From the NCBI GenBank assembly GCA_900766575.1, contig CAAFVW010000146.1, positions 1 through 45,284 on the forward strand: a DNA stretch of 45,284 bases, read 5' to 3'. The notes under the pieces were generated by a model. It did not search any database. It was not told where the DNA came from and saw only the letters and a list, made by a program, of their open reading frames with translations. Below are positions 32,626 to 42,026 of the stretch, piece by piece. How positions within the stretch are numbered: position 1 is the stretch's first letter; each line of letters begins with the position of its first letter. Source of the stretch: Lachnospiraceae bacterium. Lineage in GTDB: Bacteria; Bacillota; Clostridia; Lachnospirales; Lachnospiraceae. The position numbers were made by a program, and so were the translations under genes.

Positions 32626-34633
32626 TACAGCTTTAGAATACGCAAAGAGATTGCGTGAACTGAATATCCCCGGAGACATTGTAGGTCAGACAGGCGATAT
32701 CTTCAAAGCCGTACCGCAGGTGAAGCTGGACTTCGAATCTCCTGCCGTGGCCCTGTCTGCCAAGCACAATGTAATCGAAAAAGTATTCCCCTTACAGATC
32801 AGAGATTTTCTGAAGGTTCTGTGCGATAATGGAGATGTCGGTCTGTGGGATGATATCTGCATTGCTTACAGAGAACTCTCTCCCGAGAAAAAGGAAGAGT
32901 TCGTGGTAACTCTGTCCTATGTGACAGCACCTACCGAAGAACAGTTGCAGAATATCCGTGATTTTGTACAGAAAAAATATCACAGAGAGGACATGATCTT
33001 CGAGACAAAGGAAGATCCTTCTCTTGGCGGCGGTTTCATCATCCGTGCCGGTAACGAGGTCTATGACTGGAGTACCAACGGACGTATGAAGCAGTTCGCA
33101 GACAAACTTTCCCAGGTGGGAAAAACAGCCAGTGAGCAGGGCATTATTTCCATTCTGAAGGGTGAGATCGAAGATTTCAACCTTCAGGCCCAGGAAAATG
33201 AGATCGGTTCTGTCAGCTGGGTAGGTGACGGTATCGCCAATGTCAATGGTATCGACCATGCAGAGTACGGCGAGATCGTTATCTTTGATTCCGGTGTCAA
33301 GGGAATGGTACAGGATGTCCGCAGAGATGAGATTGGCTGTATCCTGTTCGGCCATGACACAGAGATTCGAGAGGGCACCAGAGTAGTCCGTACCGGTAAG
33401 AGAGCCGGTATCCCCGTAGGAGACGGCTTCAAAGGCAGAATCGTAGATGCACTGGGAGCTCCGATCGACGGTGCAGGCCCGATCAAAGAAGAAGGCTATC
33501 GACCCATTGAACAGCCGGCTCCCTCTATCGTGGACAGACAATCCGTAGGAGTACCTATGGAAACCGGTATTCTGGCAATCGACTCCATGTTCCCCATCGG
33601 TCGCGGACAGCGTGAGCTGATCATCGGTGACCGTCAGACCGGTAAGACTTCCATCGCCATTGATGCGATTCTGAACCAGAAGGGCAAGGATGTGGTATGT
33701 ATCTATGTGGCTATCGGTCAGAAGGCTTCCACGATTGCAAAACTGGTAGGAACCCTGAAAAAGCACGATGCCATGGATTACACCATTATCGTATCCCCTA
33801 CTGCCAGCGATCCGGCTCCTTTACAGTACATCGCCCCGTATTCCGGTACGGCACTGGCTGAGTATTTCATGTATCAGGGCAAGGACGTTCTCATCGTATA
33901 TGATGATCTGTCCAAACATGCGGTAGCTTACCGTGCACTGTCCCTGTTACTGGAGCGTTCTCCCGGACGTGAGGCATATCCCGGAGACGTATTCTATTTA
34001 CATTCCAGACTGCTGGAGCGTTCCGCAAGACTGAGCGCAGACAAGGGCGGCGGTTCCATTACCGCACTGCCGATCATCGAGACTCAGGCAGGCGATGTAT
34101 CCGCATACATTCCGACCAACGTTATCTCCATTACCGATGGTCAGATCTTCCTGGAGAGCGATCTGTTCTTCTCCGGTATGAGACCCGCAGTTAATGTCGG
34201 TCTGTCTGTATCCCGTGTGGGTGGTGCCGCACAGACCAAGGCAATGAAGAAAGCAGCCGGAAGTATCCGTATCGATCTGGCACAGTTCCGAGAGATGGAA
34301 GTGTTCACGCAGTTTGCTTCCGATCTGGATAATGCCACCAAGGAGCAACTGCAGCACGGACATGTACTGATGGAACTGTTAAAACAGCCGCTGTGCAGAC
34401 CTTTAAGCATGGCAGAACAGGTTATGACTCTGTGTGCCGCTAACGGCAGAGTGATGTTGGATGTGCCCGTAGAACAGGTGAAAGATTTCCAGATGAAATT
34501 CTTAACCTACATGAACGAGCAGCACAGTGAGATCGTTCGTCAGTTAGAGACTACCAAGACTCTGGATGATGAGCTGAACAAGCGGATCTGTGATGCGGCA
34601 ACGGAATTCAAAAAAGAGTTTTTGCAGAAGTAA
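32609..34633 (+). CDS. atpHA: fused ATP synthase delta-alpha subunit (AtpH-AtpA)
   Basis: A 674-residue single frame. Residues 1-172 are a full delta subunit: 'ALEYAKRLREL' at the start, 'SPAVALSAKHNVIEKVF', 'SYVTAPTEEQLQNIRDFVQKKY', and the C-terminal 'DPSLGGGFIIRAGNEVYDWSTNGRMKQF'. Residues about 178-674 are a nearly complete alpha subunit. It begins at 'ISILKGEIEDF' (its own Met lost), then has 'VGDGIANVNGI', Walker A GDRQTGKT (340-347, Lys346), 'GQKASTIAKLVGTL', 'ALSLLLERSPGREAYPGDVFYLHSRLLERSARL' in segments, and 'ITDGQIFLESDLF'. The linker is only about six residues. The start is GTG 32609, with TTG 32618 (AGGTGA upstream) as alternative. The gene lies in the place where atpH and atpA normally sit. 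Confidence 0.94.
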   Translation: MKRLISTALEYAKRLRELNIPGDIVGQTGDIFKAVPQVKLDFESPAVALSAKHNVIEKVFPLQIRDFLKVLCDNGDVGLWDDICIAYRELSPEKKEEFVVTLSYVTAPTEEQLQNIRDFVQKKYHREDMIFETKEDPSLGGGFIIRAGNEVYDWSTNGRMKQFADKLSQVGKTASEQGIISILKGEIEDFNLQAQENEIGSVSWVGDGIANVNGIDHAEYGEIVIFDSGVKGMVQDVRRDEIGCILFGHDTEIREGTRVVRTGKRAGIPVGDGFKGRIVDALGAPIDGAGPIKEEGYRPIEQPAPSIVDRQSVGVPMETGILAIDSMFPIGRGQRELIIGDRQTGKTSIAIDAILNQKGKDVVCIYVAIGQKASTIAKLVGTLKKHDAMDYTIIVSPTASDPAPLQYIAPYSGTALAEYFMYQGKDVLIVYDDLSKHAVAYRALSLLLERSPGREAYPGDVFYLHSRLLERSARLSADKGGGSITALPIIETQAGDVSAYIPTNVISITDGQIFLESDLFFSGMRPAVNVGLSVSRVGGAAQTKAMKKAAGSIRIDLAQFREMEVFTQFASDLDNATKEQLQHGHVLMELLKQPLCRPLSMAEQVMTLCAANGRVMLDVPVEQVKDFQMKFLTYMNEQHSEIVRQLETTKTLDDELNKRICDAATEFKKEFLQK

Positions 34634-34668
34634 TTTTTGTGAAAAACAGATAAAAATGGAGGTAAAAC

Positions 34669-35592
34669 ATGGCAAATACGCGAGAAATACAAAGCCGTAT
34701 GAAAAGCATTCAGGATACTATGAAGATCACCAATGCCATGTATATGATCTCTTCCACGAAGCTTCGGAAAGCAAAGAAAAATCTGGAGGAGACAGAGCCT
34801 TACTTCTATACTCTGCAGACGATGGTCAGCAGAATCGTCCGCCACTTACCGGAGATCGATAATAAGTACTTCGATGAGCGGAAGGACAAACCGGCAGAAG
34901 AGAGAACCGTCGGTCTGGTAGTAGTTACCGCAGACAAAGGTCTCGCCGGAGCCTATAATCATAACGTACTGAAAATGGCAGAAGAGCAAATGCAGAAGAC
35001 GGAAGGAAAGTGCAAGCTGTTTGTCGTGGGAGAACTGGGACGTCAGTATTTCGGCCACAGAGGAATCGAGGTAGCCGAGCAGTTCCACTATACCGCACAG
35101 AACCCGACACTGCACCGCGCACGTATCATCACAGAGACGATTCTGGAACAGTTTATAGAGGAACAACTGGATGAAGTGTATATCATATACACCAACATGA
35201 AAAACAGTGTGACGACAGAACCGGAGATGTTACGTCTCCTGCCAATCGTGGGGGAACGTTTCATTACAAAGGACGGAAAAGACCTGAGCATGTATCAGGA
35301 GCCGTTAGTGATGAATCCCTCTCCGGTGGCGGTGTTAAACAATATCGTCCCGGATTTCGTTATGGGATATGTGTACGGCGCACTGGTAGAGTCGTTCTGC
35401 AGTGAACAGAATGCGAGAATGATGGCCATGGAGGCAGCGAATAAAAATGCTTCGGCCATGATTCACGATCTGTCCATTCAGTACAACCGGGTACGTCAGG
35501 CTATGATCACCCAGGAGATTACTGAGGTCATCGCCGGTGCCAAGGCGCAGAAAAAGAAGAAAAAGGCAAGAAAGGAGGTCCTGAACAAGTGA
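34669..35592 (+). CDS. atpG: ATP synthase F1 subunit gamma (AtpG)
   Basis: A 307-residue central-stalk subunit. The N-terminal helix 'REIQSRMKSIQDTMKITNAM' and C-terminal helix 'QNARMMAMEAANKNA...QYNRVRQAMITQEITEV' are the rotor coiled coil; 'TADKGLAGAYN' is the family's central motif. It is about 20 residues longer than the Bacillus form, with a very basic tail 'KKKKKARKEV'. GGAGG lies 8 bases before the ATG; the stop overlaps the atpD start. Confidence 0.95.
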   Translation: MANTREIQSRMKSIQDTMKITNAMYMISSTKLRKAKKNLEETEPYFYTLQTMVSRIVRHLPEIDNKYFDERKDKPAEERTVGLVVVTADKGLAGAYNHNVLKMAEEQMQKTEGKCKLFVVGELGRQYFGHRGIEVAEQFHYTAQNPTLHRARIITETILEQFIEEQLDEVYIIYTNMKNSVTTEPEMLRLLPIVGERFITKDGKDLSMYQEPLVMNPSPVAVLNNIVPDFVMGYVYGALVESFCSEQNARMMAMEAANKNASAMIHDLSIQYNRVRQAMITQEITEVIAGAKAQKKKKKARKEVLNK

Positions 35593-37001
35593 GTAATGTA
35601 AGTGAAAAAAATCATGGTAAAATCGTTCAGGTCATGGGACCTGTTGTAGACGTAGAGTTCGAGAACAATGACCTTCCTTTTATCAAGGATGCCCTGGAAG
35701 TATACAGCGAAGGCAAGCGACTGGTCATGGAAGTGGCACAGCATATTGGCAATAATACGGTACGTTGTATCATGTTGGGAGCCAGCGAAGGACTTTGCAA
35801 GGATATGGATGTCATTGCTACCGGAAAAGGAATTCAGGTTCCGGTAGGTAACAAGACATTGGGAAGATTGTTCAACGTATTGGGAGAGACCATCGATGGT
35901 GGAGAATCCCTGGAAGGAGAGGAACATTGGGTCATTCACAGAGATCCGCCTTCCTTCGAAGAGCAGAGCCCTGTTGTAGAGATGCTGGAGACCGGTATCA
36001 AGGTCATCGATCTGCTGGCACCTTATGCAAAGGGGGGTAAGATTGGTCTGTTCGGTGGTGCCGGTGTCGGCAAAACCGTGCTGATTCAGGAACTGATCCG
36101 TAATATCGCTACCGAGCATGGTGGATATTCCATTTTCACCGGTGTCGGAGAACGTTCCCGTGAAGGTAATGACCTGTGGAGTGAGATGAAAGAATCCGGA
36201 GTACTGGAGAAGACAGCGTTAGTCTTCGGTCAGATGAATGAGCCCCCCGGAGCACGTATGCGTGTAGCCGAAACGGGACTTACCATGGCAGAATACTTCC
36301 GTGATGAAGAACATCAGAATGTGCTGCTGTTCATTGATAATATTTTCCGTTTCGTACAGGCAGGTAGTGAGGTGTCCGCACTGTTGGGCCGTATGCCTTC
36401 CGCAGTAGGATATCAGCCTACACTGGCTACCGAAGTCGGTGAATTACAGGAGCGTATTGCTTCTACCAACAAGGGTAGTGTTACTTCCGTACAGGCTGTC
36501 TATGTGCCTGCGGATGACCTGACTGACCCTGCACCTGCAACTACGTTCGCACATCTGGATGCAACCACTGTTCTGTCCCGTAAGATCGTGGAACAGGGTA
36601 TTTACCCCGCTGTGGATCCACTGGAGTCCACTTCCCGTATTCTGGAGGAAGACGTAGTAGGTAAGGAACATTACGAAACTGCACGTCAGGTTCAGGCAAT
36701 GTTGCAGAAGTACAAGGAACTGCAGGATATCATTGCTATCCTGGGTATGGAAGAGTTGTCCGATGAGGATAAAGTGACTGTATACCGTGCCCGTAAGATT
36801 CAGCGTTTCCTGTCCCAGCCCTTCCATGTGGCAGAGAACTTCACCGGTGTACCCGGTAAGTATGTGCCTGTCAAGGAGACCATCCGTGGATTCCGTGCCA
36901 TCATCGACGGTGAGATGGATGAGTATCCGGAAGCTGCTTTCTTCAATGTAGGAACCATTGATGAGGCAGTGGAAAAGGCTAAGAAGCTCATGGCACAGTA
37001 A
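35589..37001 (+). CDS. atpD: ATP synthase F1 subunit beta (AtpD)
   Basis: A 470-residue catalytic subunit. It has Walker A GGAGVGKT (156-163), 'TGVGERSREGNDLW' with the catalytic Glu, Walker B 'NVLLFIDNIFRF', and 'LGRMPSAVGYQPTLATE'. The DELSEED lever appears as M-E-E-L-S-D-E-D. The start is GTG 35589, overlapping the atpG stop (GTGA), with GGAGG 10 bases upstream. It forms the hexamer with the alpha part of the AtpHA fusion. Confidence 0.96.
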   Translation: MSNVSEKNHGKIVQVMGPVVDVEFENNDLPFIKDALEVYSEGKRLVMEVAQHIGNNTVRCIMLGASEGLCKDMDVIATGKGIQVPVGNKTLGRLFNVLGETIDGGESLEGEEHWVIHRDPPSFEEQSPVVEMLETGIKVIDLLAPYAKGGKIGLFGGAGVGKTVLIQELIRNIATEHGGYSIFTGVGERSREGNDLWSEMKESGVLEKTALVFGQMNEPPGARMRVAETGLTMAEYFRDEEHQNVLLFIDNIFRFVQAGSEVSALLGRMPSAVGYQPTLATEVGELQERIASTNKGSVTSVQAVYVPADDLTDPAPATTFAHLDATTVLSRKIVEQGIYPAVDPLESTSRILEEDVVGKEHYETARQVQAMLQKYKELQDIIAILGMEELSDEDKVTVYRARKIQRFLSQPFHVAENFTGVPGKYVPVKETIRGFRAIIDGEMDEYPEAAFFNVGTIDEAVEKAKKLMAQ

Positions 37002-37018
37002 GGAAAGGCGGTGTGCAT

Positions 37019-37435
37019 ATGAACACCTTCAGTTTGAAGATCATTGCCAGTGATAAAGTATTTTACGACGGAAAATGCGGCATTATTATCGTACCGGCGC
37101 TGGATGGCGAGCAGGCCATCATGTCTCATCACGAGGATATGGTTATTGCTACGAAGGAAGGTGAGGTACGCTTCAAGGAAAAGGATGAGGATGACTGGAC
37201 CAAAGCCGTAGTAGGTGTGGGCTGTGTCTACATCTCCCATAACCGTGTGATCATGCTGGTGGATACCGCAGAGCGCCCGGAGGATATCGACAGAGTCCGT
37301 GCGGAGGCTGCACTGGAGCGTGCGAAGGAGCAGCTGCGCCAGAAGCAGAGCATCCAGGAGTACCACGTCTCCCAGGCGTCCATGGCGAGAGCTATGCTGC
37401 GACTGAAAGAAGCCGGAAAATACGAAGTAAAGTAA
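37019..37435 (+). CDS. atpC: ATP synthase F1 subunit epsilon (AtpC)
   Basis: A 138-residue subunit. The N-terminal beta-sandwich (about 1-85) contains 'FSLKIIASDKVFYDGKC' and 'GEQAIMSHHEDMVI'. The C-terminal two-helix domain contains 'DIDRVRAEAALERAKEQL'. The ATG at 37019 has AGGCGG 7 bases upstream; a GTG at 37013 is less well placed. It is the last gene of the operon. No terminator hairpin was recognised in the 119 bases that follow; these hold the next promoter. Confidence 0.94.
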   Translation: MNTFSLKIIASDKVFYDGKCGIIIVPALDGEQAIMSHHEDMVIATKEGEVRFKEKDEDDWTKAVVGVGCVYISHNRVIMLVDTAERPEDIDRVRAEAALERAKEQLRQKQSIQEYHVSQASMARAMLRLKEAGKYEVK

Positions 37436-37497
37436 ATTCCAAGTAAAAATCAACAAAAATAAGCCTGTAATGTTGGCAAATGTGTGCAATTCGGAAA

Positions 37498-37526
37498 TTG
37501 TTATTTTTCTGTCATTGCGCTAAAAT
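37498..37526 (+). promoter_or_regulatory. promoter of the LtaS-like gene
   Basis: TTGTTA (37498-37503) and TAAAAT (37521-37526) are 17 bp apart, 28 bases before the start of the next gene, whose ribosome binding site is AAGGAG. Confidence 0.55.
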
Positions 37527-37554
37527 CTCTACAGAATCGTAAGGAGATTTCGCA

Positions 37555-39417
37555 ATGGATTATTTACAGAAAAAATCAATCCGAAGTGTCGCAGCTGCCA
37601 TTACAGGCTTTTTGCGTCACTCCGTTCGGAAAATAGGAATTACGAGGGAGAAGCTTCCTTCCTGTGTTGCACTTGCGGTCTGTCCGCTTGTGACATTTTA
37701 TTTGTTTGAGATGTATACGCACAATCCGTTCACAACGATGCATTTCAAGACGCAGATCCTGAATATGGCCTTTTATGTACTGACAGCATTATTGTTATTC
37801 GGAATCGTGAAATATGTCCGTGCGGCATTGATGCTGCAGACGTCGTTTTTTATGGTAGCGGGGCTGGCGAATTATTATGTGCTGAACTTCCGGTCTGCAC
37901 CGATTATGCCCTGGGATATTTATTCCATCGGCACGGCAGCCAGTGTAGCGGGAAACTTCAGTTACGAATTGTCTGCTAAGGCGGTACTGGTGATTGCAGG
38001 GTTTCTGATTCTGCTGTTGATCGAGAGCCGTTTTCATATGAAAGCACCGGCCAGAGTAGCGAAGAGAGCAGCATTGATTCTTTTGAGTGTTGCGTTGATC
38101 TACGGCTATACCGGAATGGTACAGAGTGAGAATTTCGTGAGAAGTTTTGGTTTATATGATAAGCTGTTCACCCCTACGGTTATGAATAAGAGGGACGGTA
38201 ACATCGTGGCTTTTCTGATGGAGCTGGAATATCTGGATGTGGAGAAGCCGGAAGGATATTCCGCAGAGGAAACCGGAAGCAGGTATGAGCAGGCCGGGAG
38301 AGATTCCGCAGGCCTTACAACAGCAGTGGAAGATCCGGAGAGCGTGAAACGCCCCAATATTATTGTCATTATGGATGAGGCATTCTCTGATCTGGCTGTC
38401 AGAGGTGACTTTACGACCAATGAGGATTATATGCCGTTTATTCACAGCCTGCAGAAAGGTGCGGAGAATACCAGAACCGGTTACCTGAATGTTTCTGTGC
38501 TGGGTGGGAATACTGCCAATACGGAGTTTGAATTTCTCACGGGGGATACCATAGGATTTTTGCCCCAGGGAAGTGTGGCATATCAGCAATATGTACAGAA
38601 AGCAACTCCGTCACTGGCTTCTTATCTGAAAGAACTGAATTATCATACGGTGGCGATTCATCCCTATTATGCCAGTGGCTGGGACAGAGACAGAGTCTAT
38701 CCGCTGCTTGGCTTTGATGAGTTTCTGTCGCAGGATGATTTCAGGAATCCGAAGAGAATCCGTAACTATATTTCCGACGAGAGCAGCTTTGCCAAGATTA
38801 TTGAATTGTACGAGAACAAGAAAGAGGGCGAGCCTCTGTTTGTCTTTAATGTAACCATGCAGAATCACAGCGGATACGAGGAAGAGTTCCATAATTTCAC
38901 TCCGGATATCACGGTGGATGGCATTGATTCCAAAGCTTTATCCATGTATCTGTCCCTGGTGAAGCAGACAGATTCCGCATTGCAGGGACTGATTGATTAT
39001 TTCTCTCAGGCGGACGAGGATACCATGATCGTCTTCTTCGGCGACCATCAGCCCACGACTTATGTGAGCAACCCGATCTTAAGAAATAATAAAGTGGATC
39101 CGGAGACTTTAACAGATGAGGAAAATCTGTTAAAATACAAAGTACCTTATGTAATCTGGAGTAATTTTGATATTGAGGAGCAGACGAATGGGGAGACCAG
39201 TGCCAATTATCTGGCGATAGATGTGTTGGAGAACTGTGATTTGCCATTGCCTGCCCTGCAAAGCAGCCTGACAGAGCTTCGCAAAGAATACCCGGTGATC
39301 AGTGCGGCCGGTGTAAGAGCAGAGGATGGTACTCTTACCACGGTGAAAGAATGTGGGGAAGCATTGAACGATTACCGGAGTCTGGAGTATTATCTGTTGT
39401 TTGATTACGGAAGGTAA
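37555..39417 (+). CDS. LtaS-like sulfatase-fold phosphoglycerol transferase
   Basis: A 620-residue membrane enzyme. Residues 1-200 contain about five hydrophobic helices. Residues about 260-560 are an extracellular alkaline-phosphatase/sulfatase domain. Metal and catalytic residues compare well with S. aureus LtaS: Glu275 in 'IVIMDEAFSDL', nucleophile Thr320 in 'GGNTANTEFEFLTG', and Asp497-His498 in 'FFGDHQPTT'. LtaS polymerises glycerol phosphate from phosphatidylglycerol into lipoteichoic acid; related enzymes transfer phosphoglycerol to other glycans, so the acceptor is uncertain. It is followed 32 bases later by a YfhO-like gene, another envelope glycan function. Confidence 0.9.
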   Translation: MDYLQKKSIRSVAAAITGFLRHSVRKIGITREKLPSCVALAVCPLVTFYLFEMYTHNPFTTMHFKTQILNMAFYVLTALLLFGIVKYVRAALMLQTSFFMVAGLANYYVLNFRSAPIMPWDIYSIGTAASVAGNFSYELSAKAVLVIAGFLILLLIESRFHMKAPARVAKRAALILLSVALIYGYTGMVQSENFVRSFGLYDKLFTPTVMNKRDGNIVAFLMELEYLDVEKPEGYSAEETGSRYEQAGRDSAGLTTAVEDPESVKRPNIIVIMDEAFSDLAVRGDFTTNEDYMPFIHSLQKGAENTRTGYLNVSVLGGNTANTEFEFLTGDTIGFLPQGSVAYQQYVQKATPSLASYLKELNYHTVAIHPYYASGWDRDRVYPLLGFDEFLSQDDFRNPKRIRNYISDESSFAKIIELYENKKEGEPLFVFNVTMQNHSGYEEEFHNFTPDITVDGIDSKALSMYLSLVKQTDSALQGLIDYFSQADEDTMIVFFGDHQPTTYVSNPILRNNKVDPETLTDEENLLKYKVPYVIWSNFDIEEQTNGETSANYLAIDVLENCDLPLPALQSSLTELRKEYPVISAAGVRAEDGTLTTVKECGEALNDYRSLEYYLLFDYGR

Positions 39418-39449
39418 GAAAACATTAGAGATTGCGGGAGAAAATTTAT

Positions 39450-42023
39450 ATGAACGGCGGAAAGACGACAGCGGTAAGTGCAGAGCGCAGAGTACAGAGA
39501 GGAATCTCTGTGCTTGCGTTTCTCGCGCCTGCACTTATCATGATGGTTCTTTTTATCATACGAGGCATATATCCTTTTGGTGACCGGAGCTTTTTGTTCT
39601 CCGACATGTACCATCAGTATATGCCTTTTTTAAGTGAATTTGTGCACAAGATCAAAGCGGGTGAGGGATTATCCTATTCTTACAATGTAGGAATTGGATC
39701 GAATTTTCTGGCTTTGTATGTTTATTATCTGGCGAGTCCGCTGAACTGGCTGGTCTTTTTGCTGCCGGAAAGCCTGATCATGGAATTCATGAGTTACCTG
39801 GTGATTCTGCGGATCGGCCTTATGGGGCTTACCTTCAGTATTTATCTGCGAAAATCGTTTGGAACGGCAGACCCGGCGGTACTTCTGTTTTCCACCTGTT
39901 ATGCCCTGTCCGGTTATCTGGCAGCCTATAACTGGAATGTGATGTGGCTGGATTGTCTGATTTTATTACCACTGATTCTGCTTGGACTGGAAAAACTGGT
40001 CAAAGAGGGAAAATGGGTCATGTATACCGTGACGCTGGGACTGTGCATCCTGACCAATTATTATATCTCCATTATGATCTGTATTTTTCTGGTGCTGTAT
40101 TTCGGGATGCTGCTGATCACGGAACATAAAGTTATGAAAATCACACCGCACGGAGTACACAGTGGTCACTTCATGCACAATGGAAAGTGCAGGGCGATAT
40201 TCGGACGAATCGCGAAGTTTGCATTTGCATCTCTCCTGGCCGGTGGACTTGCGGCAGGGTTATTGATTCCGGAGGTCTGTGCGATTCTGCGGACGGATTT
40301 CGGCAATTCGGATTTCCCGAGTACGCTGACTTCTTATTTTTCCATATTAGACATGCTGGCAAGGCACTGTATGTGCGTGACCACGGAGAGAGGACTGGAG
40401 CACTGGCCCAATATTTATTGTGGCGTGGCGGTATTTTTACTGGTGCCTATGTATGCGCTGAATGAAAAAATATCAGTACGAAAGCGGTTCTGTAATCTGG
40501 CACTGGCGGGCTTCTTACTTCTGAGCTTTGAGACCAATGTTCTGGATTTCCTGTGGCATGGTCTGAATTATCCGGACTCTTTGCCGGCGAGACAGTCGTT
40601 TCTTTATATTTTTCTGATTCTGGTTATGTGTTATGATGCTTTCCGAAATGTGGAGGGGACTTCTCCGAGGCAGATTCTGTATGGTTATCTGGCGGCGGTG
40701 GTATTTTTGCTGGCTTGTGAGAAATTTGTGGAGAGTGAAGATTTTGACACCGGCATTGAAGTGCTGACGCTTGTGTTTGTTACCATCTATGGTGTGATTC
40801 TGTATCTGTACCGGACCAGAGAGGGTGAACTGACGAGGCAGGTGCTGGGGATACTGGTGCTTTCCTGTGTGGTGGCAGAGCTGAGTATCAATACATTTAA
40901 TACCAGTCTGGGAACGACGGGACGCAGTGCTTATCTGGGAGATCAGGAGGATTACAAAGCGTTGTATGAGCTGGCGCAGGAGCAGGAGGGAGAGAATTTC
41001 TTCCGCATCGAGAAGTTTACCCGCAAGACAAAAAATGACGGAACTCTGACGGGATATCCCACAGCCTCCGTATTTTCCTCCACCATGAATTCCAGCGTCA
41101 TGGATCTGTATAAGAAACTGGGCATGCGTCACAGCAAGGTATATTACGGTTATGACGGTGCAACAGCTTTTGTGGCAGCACTTTTAAATGTGGATTATAT
41201 GTTCGGTGAGTCCGAAAAATACGAAAACGGACTGTACGAAACGGTGAACCACAGCGGAGATATTTATTTATATCACTGCAAATACACCTTACCGTTTGGA
41301 TATGTGGCACCGATGGGATGGAATATCCCGGAGGAGAGCACCGGCGGCGTGAGGGCACAGAACCAGTTGACGGAGGATCTGGGAATCGCAGAACCTTTGC
41401 TGGACCATGCGACCAGTGAGGCTTCCGGGGACAATGTAGGTATTACTGCTGACCGGGCAGGCTGTTATTATGCAAGGATAAATATGTCCGGAACGAAAAA
41501 GGTGCAGGTGCTGGGCGGTCCCCTGGAGACGCAGGACTACAACGATCTGAAGGATGGAGCCATTCTGTATCTCGGCTATTTGCAAAAGGGAGAAAGAGTC
41601 ACTCTGACCAACGGGGATGATGCAGATGAGACACCGAAAGTATCAGCGGAGGCCTATGTGCTGAACGAAGAGGTACTGGCGCAGGCGGTGGAAATTCTGT
41701 CAAAGGAGCATCTGGAAAATGTACAGATGGACAGCACTCATATTTCAGGCACGTTACGTCTGGAAAAAGAGGGACGTCTGGTGTTATCCGTGCCTTATGA
41801 GAAAGGCTGGATGGTAAAAATCAATGGAGAGACGGTAGAGCCTTCCACGTTTGGAGAGGCATTGCTGGCATTTGATCTCGAAGCAGGCGACTACACAATA
41901 GAGATGCATTATGTACCGGAAGGCCGCAATATCGGTATTCTGGTGAGTGTGGGAAGCGTGATGATCCTGGTGGGCTGCATCCTGTGGCAGCAGCGCGGTC
42001 CAAAGAAGAAAAAGGAGGGCTGA
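39450..42023 (+). CDS. YfhO-family membrane protein
   Basis: An 857-residue protein with about a dozen hydrophobic segments in the first 470 residues and a large extracytoplasmic C-terminal part ending in a last membrane helix and 'KKKKEG'. The N-terminal loop 'FSDMYHQYMPFLSEF', with its acidic residue after the first helix, is typical of GT-C glycosyltransferases. 'ALSGYLAAYNWNVMWLDCLILLPL' is typical of YfhO. In Bacillus YfhO is implicated in glycosylating lipoteichoic acid with a lipid-linked sugar. The LtaS-like gene next door supports such a role. The ATG at 39450 has GGGAG 9 bases upstream. Confidence 0.9.
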   Translation: MNGGKTTAVSAERRVQRGISVLAFLAPALIMMVLFIIRGIYPFGDRSFLFSDMYHQYMPFLSEFVHKIKAGEGLSYSYNVGIGSNFLALYVYYLASPLNWLVFLLPESLIMEFMSYLVILRIGLMGLTFSIYLRKSFGTADPAVLLFSTCYALSGYLAAYNWNVMWLDCLILLPLILLGLEKLVKEGKWVMYTVTLGLCILTNYYISIMICIFLVLYFGMLLITEHKVMKITPHGVHSGHFMHNGKCRAIFGRIAKFAFASLLAGGLAAGLLIPEVCAILRTDFGNSDFPSTLTSYFSILDMLARHCMCVTTERGLEHWPNIYCGVAVFLLVPMYALNEKISVRKRFCNLALAGFLLLSFETNVLDFLWHGLNYPDSLPARQSFLYIFLILVMCYDAFRNVEGTSPRQILYGYLAAVVFLLACEKFVESEDFDTGIEVLTLVFVTIYGVILYLYRTREGELTRQVLGILVLSCVVAELSINTFNTSLGTTGRSAYLGDQEDYKALYELAQEQEGENFFRIEKFTRKTKNDGTLTGYPTASVFSSTMNSSVMDLYKKLGMRHSKVYYGYDGATAFVAALLNVDYMFGESEKYENGLYETVNHSGDIYLYHCKYTLPFGYVAPMGWNIPEESTGGVRAQNQLTEDLGIAEPLLDHATSEASGDNVGITADRAGCYYARINMSGTKKVQVLGGPLETQDYNDLKDGAILYLGYLQKGERVTLTNGDDADETPKVSAEAYVLNEEVLAQAVEILSKEHLENVQMDSTHISGTLRLEKEGRLVLSVPYEKGWMVKINGETVEPSTFGEALLAFDLEAGDYTIEMHYVPEGRNIGILVSVGSVMILVGCILWQQRGPKKKKEG

Positions 42024-42026
42024 CGG

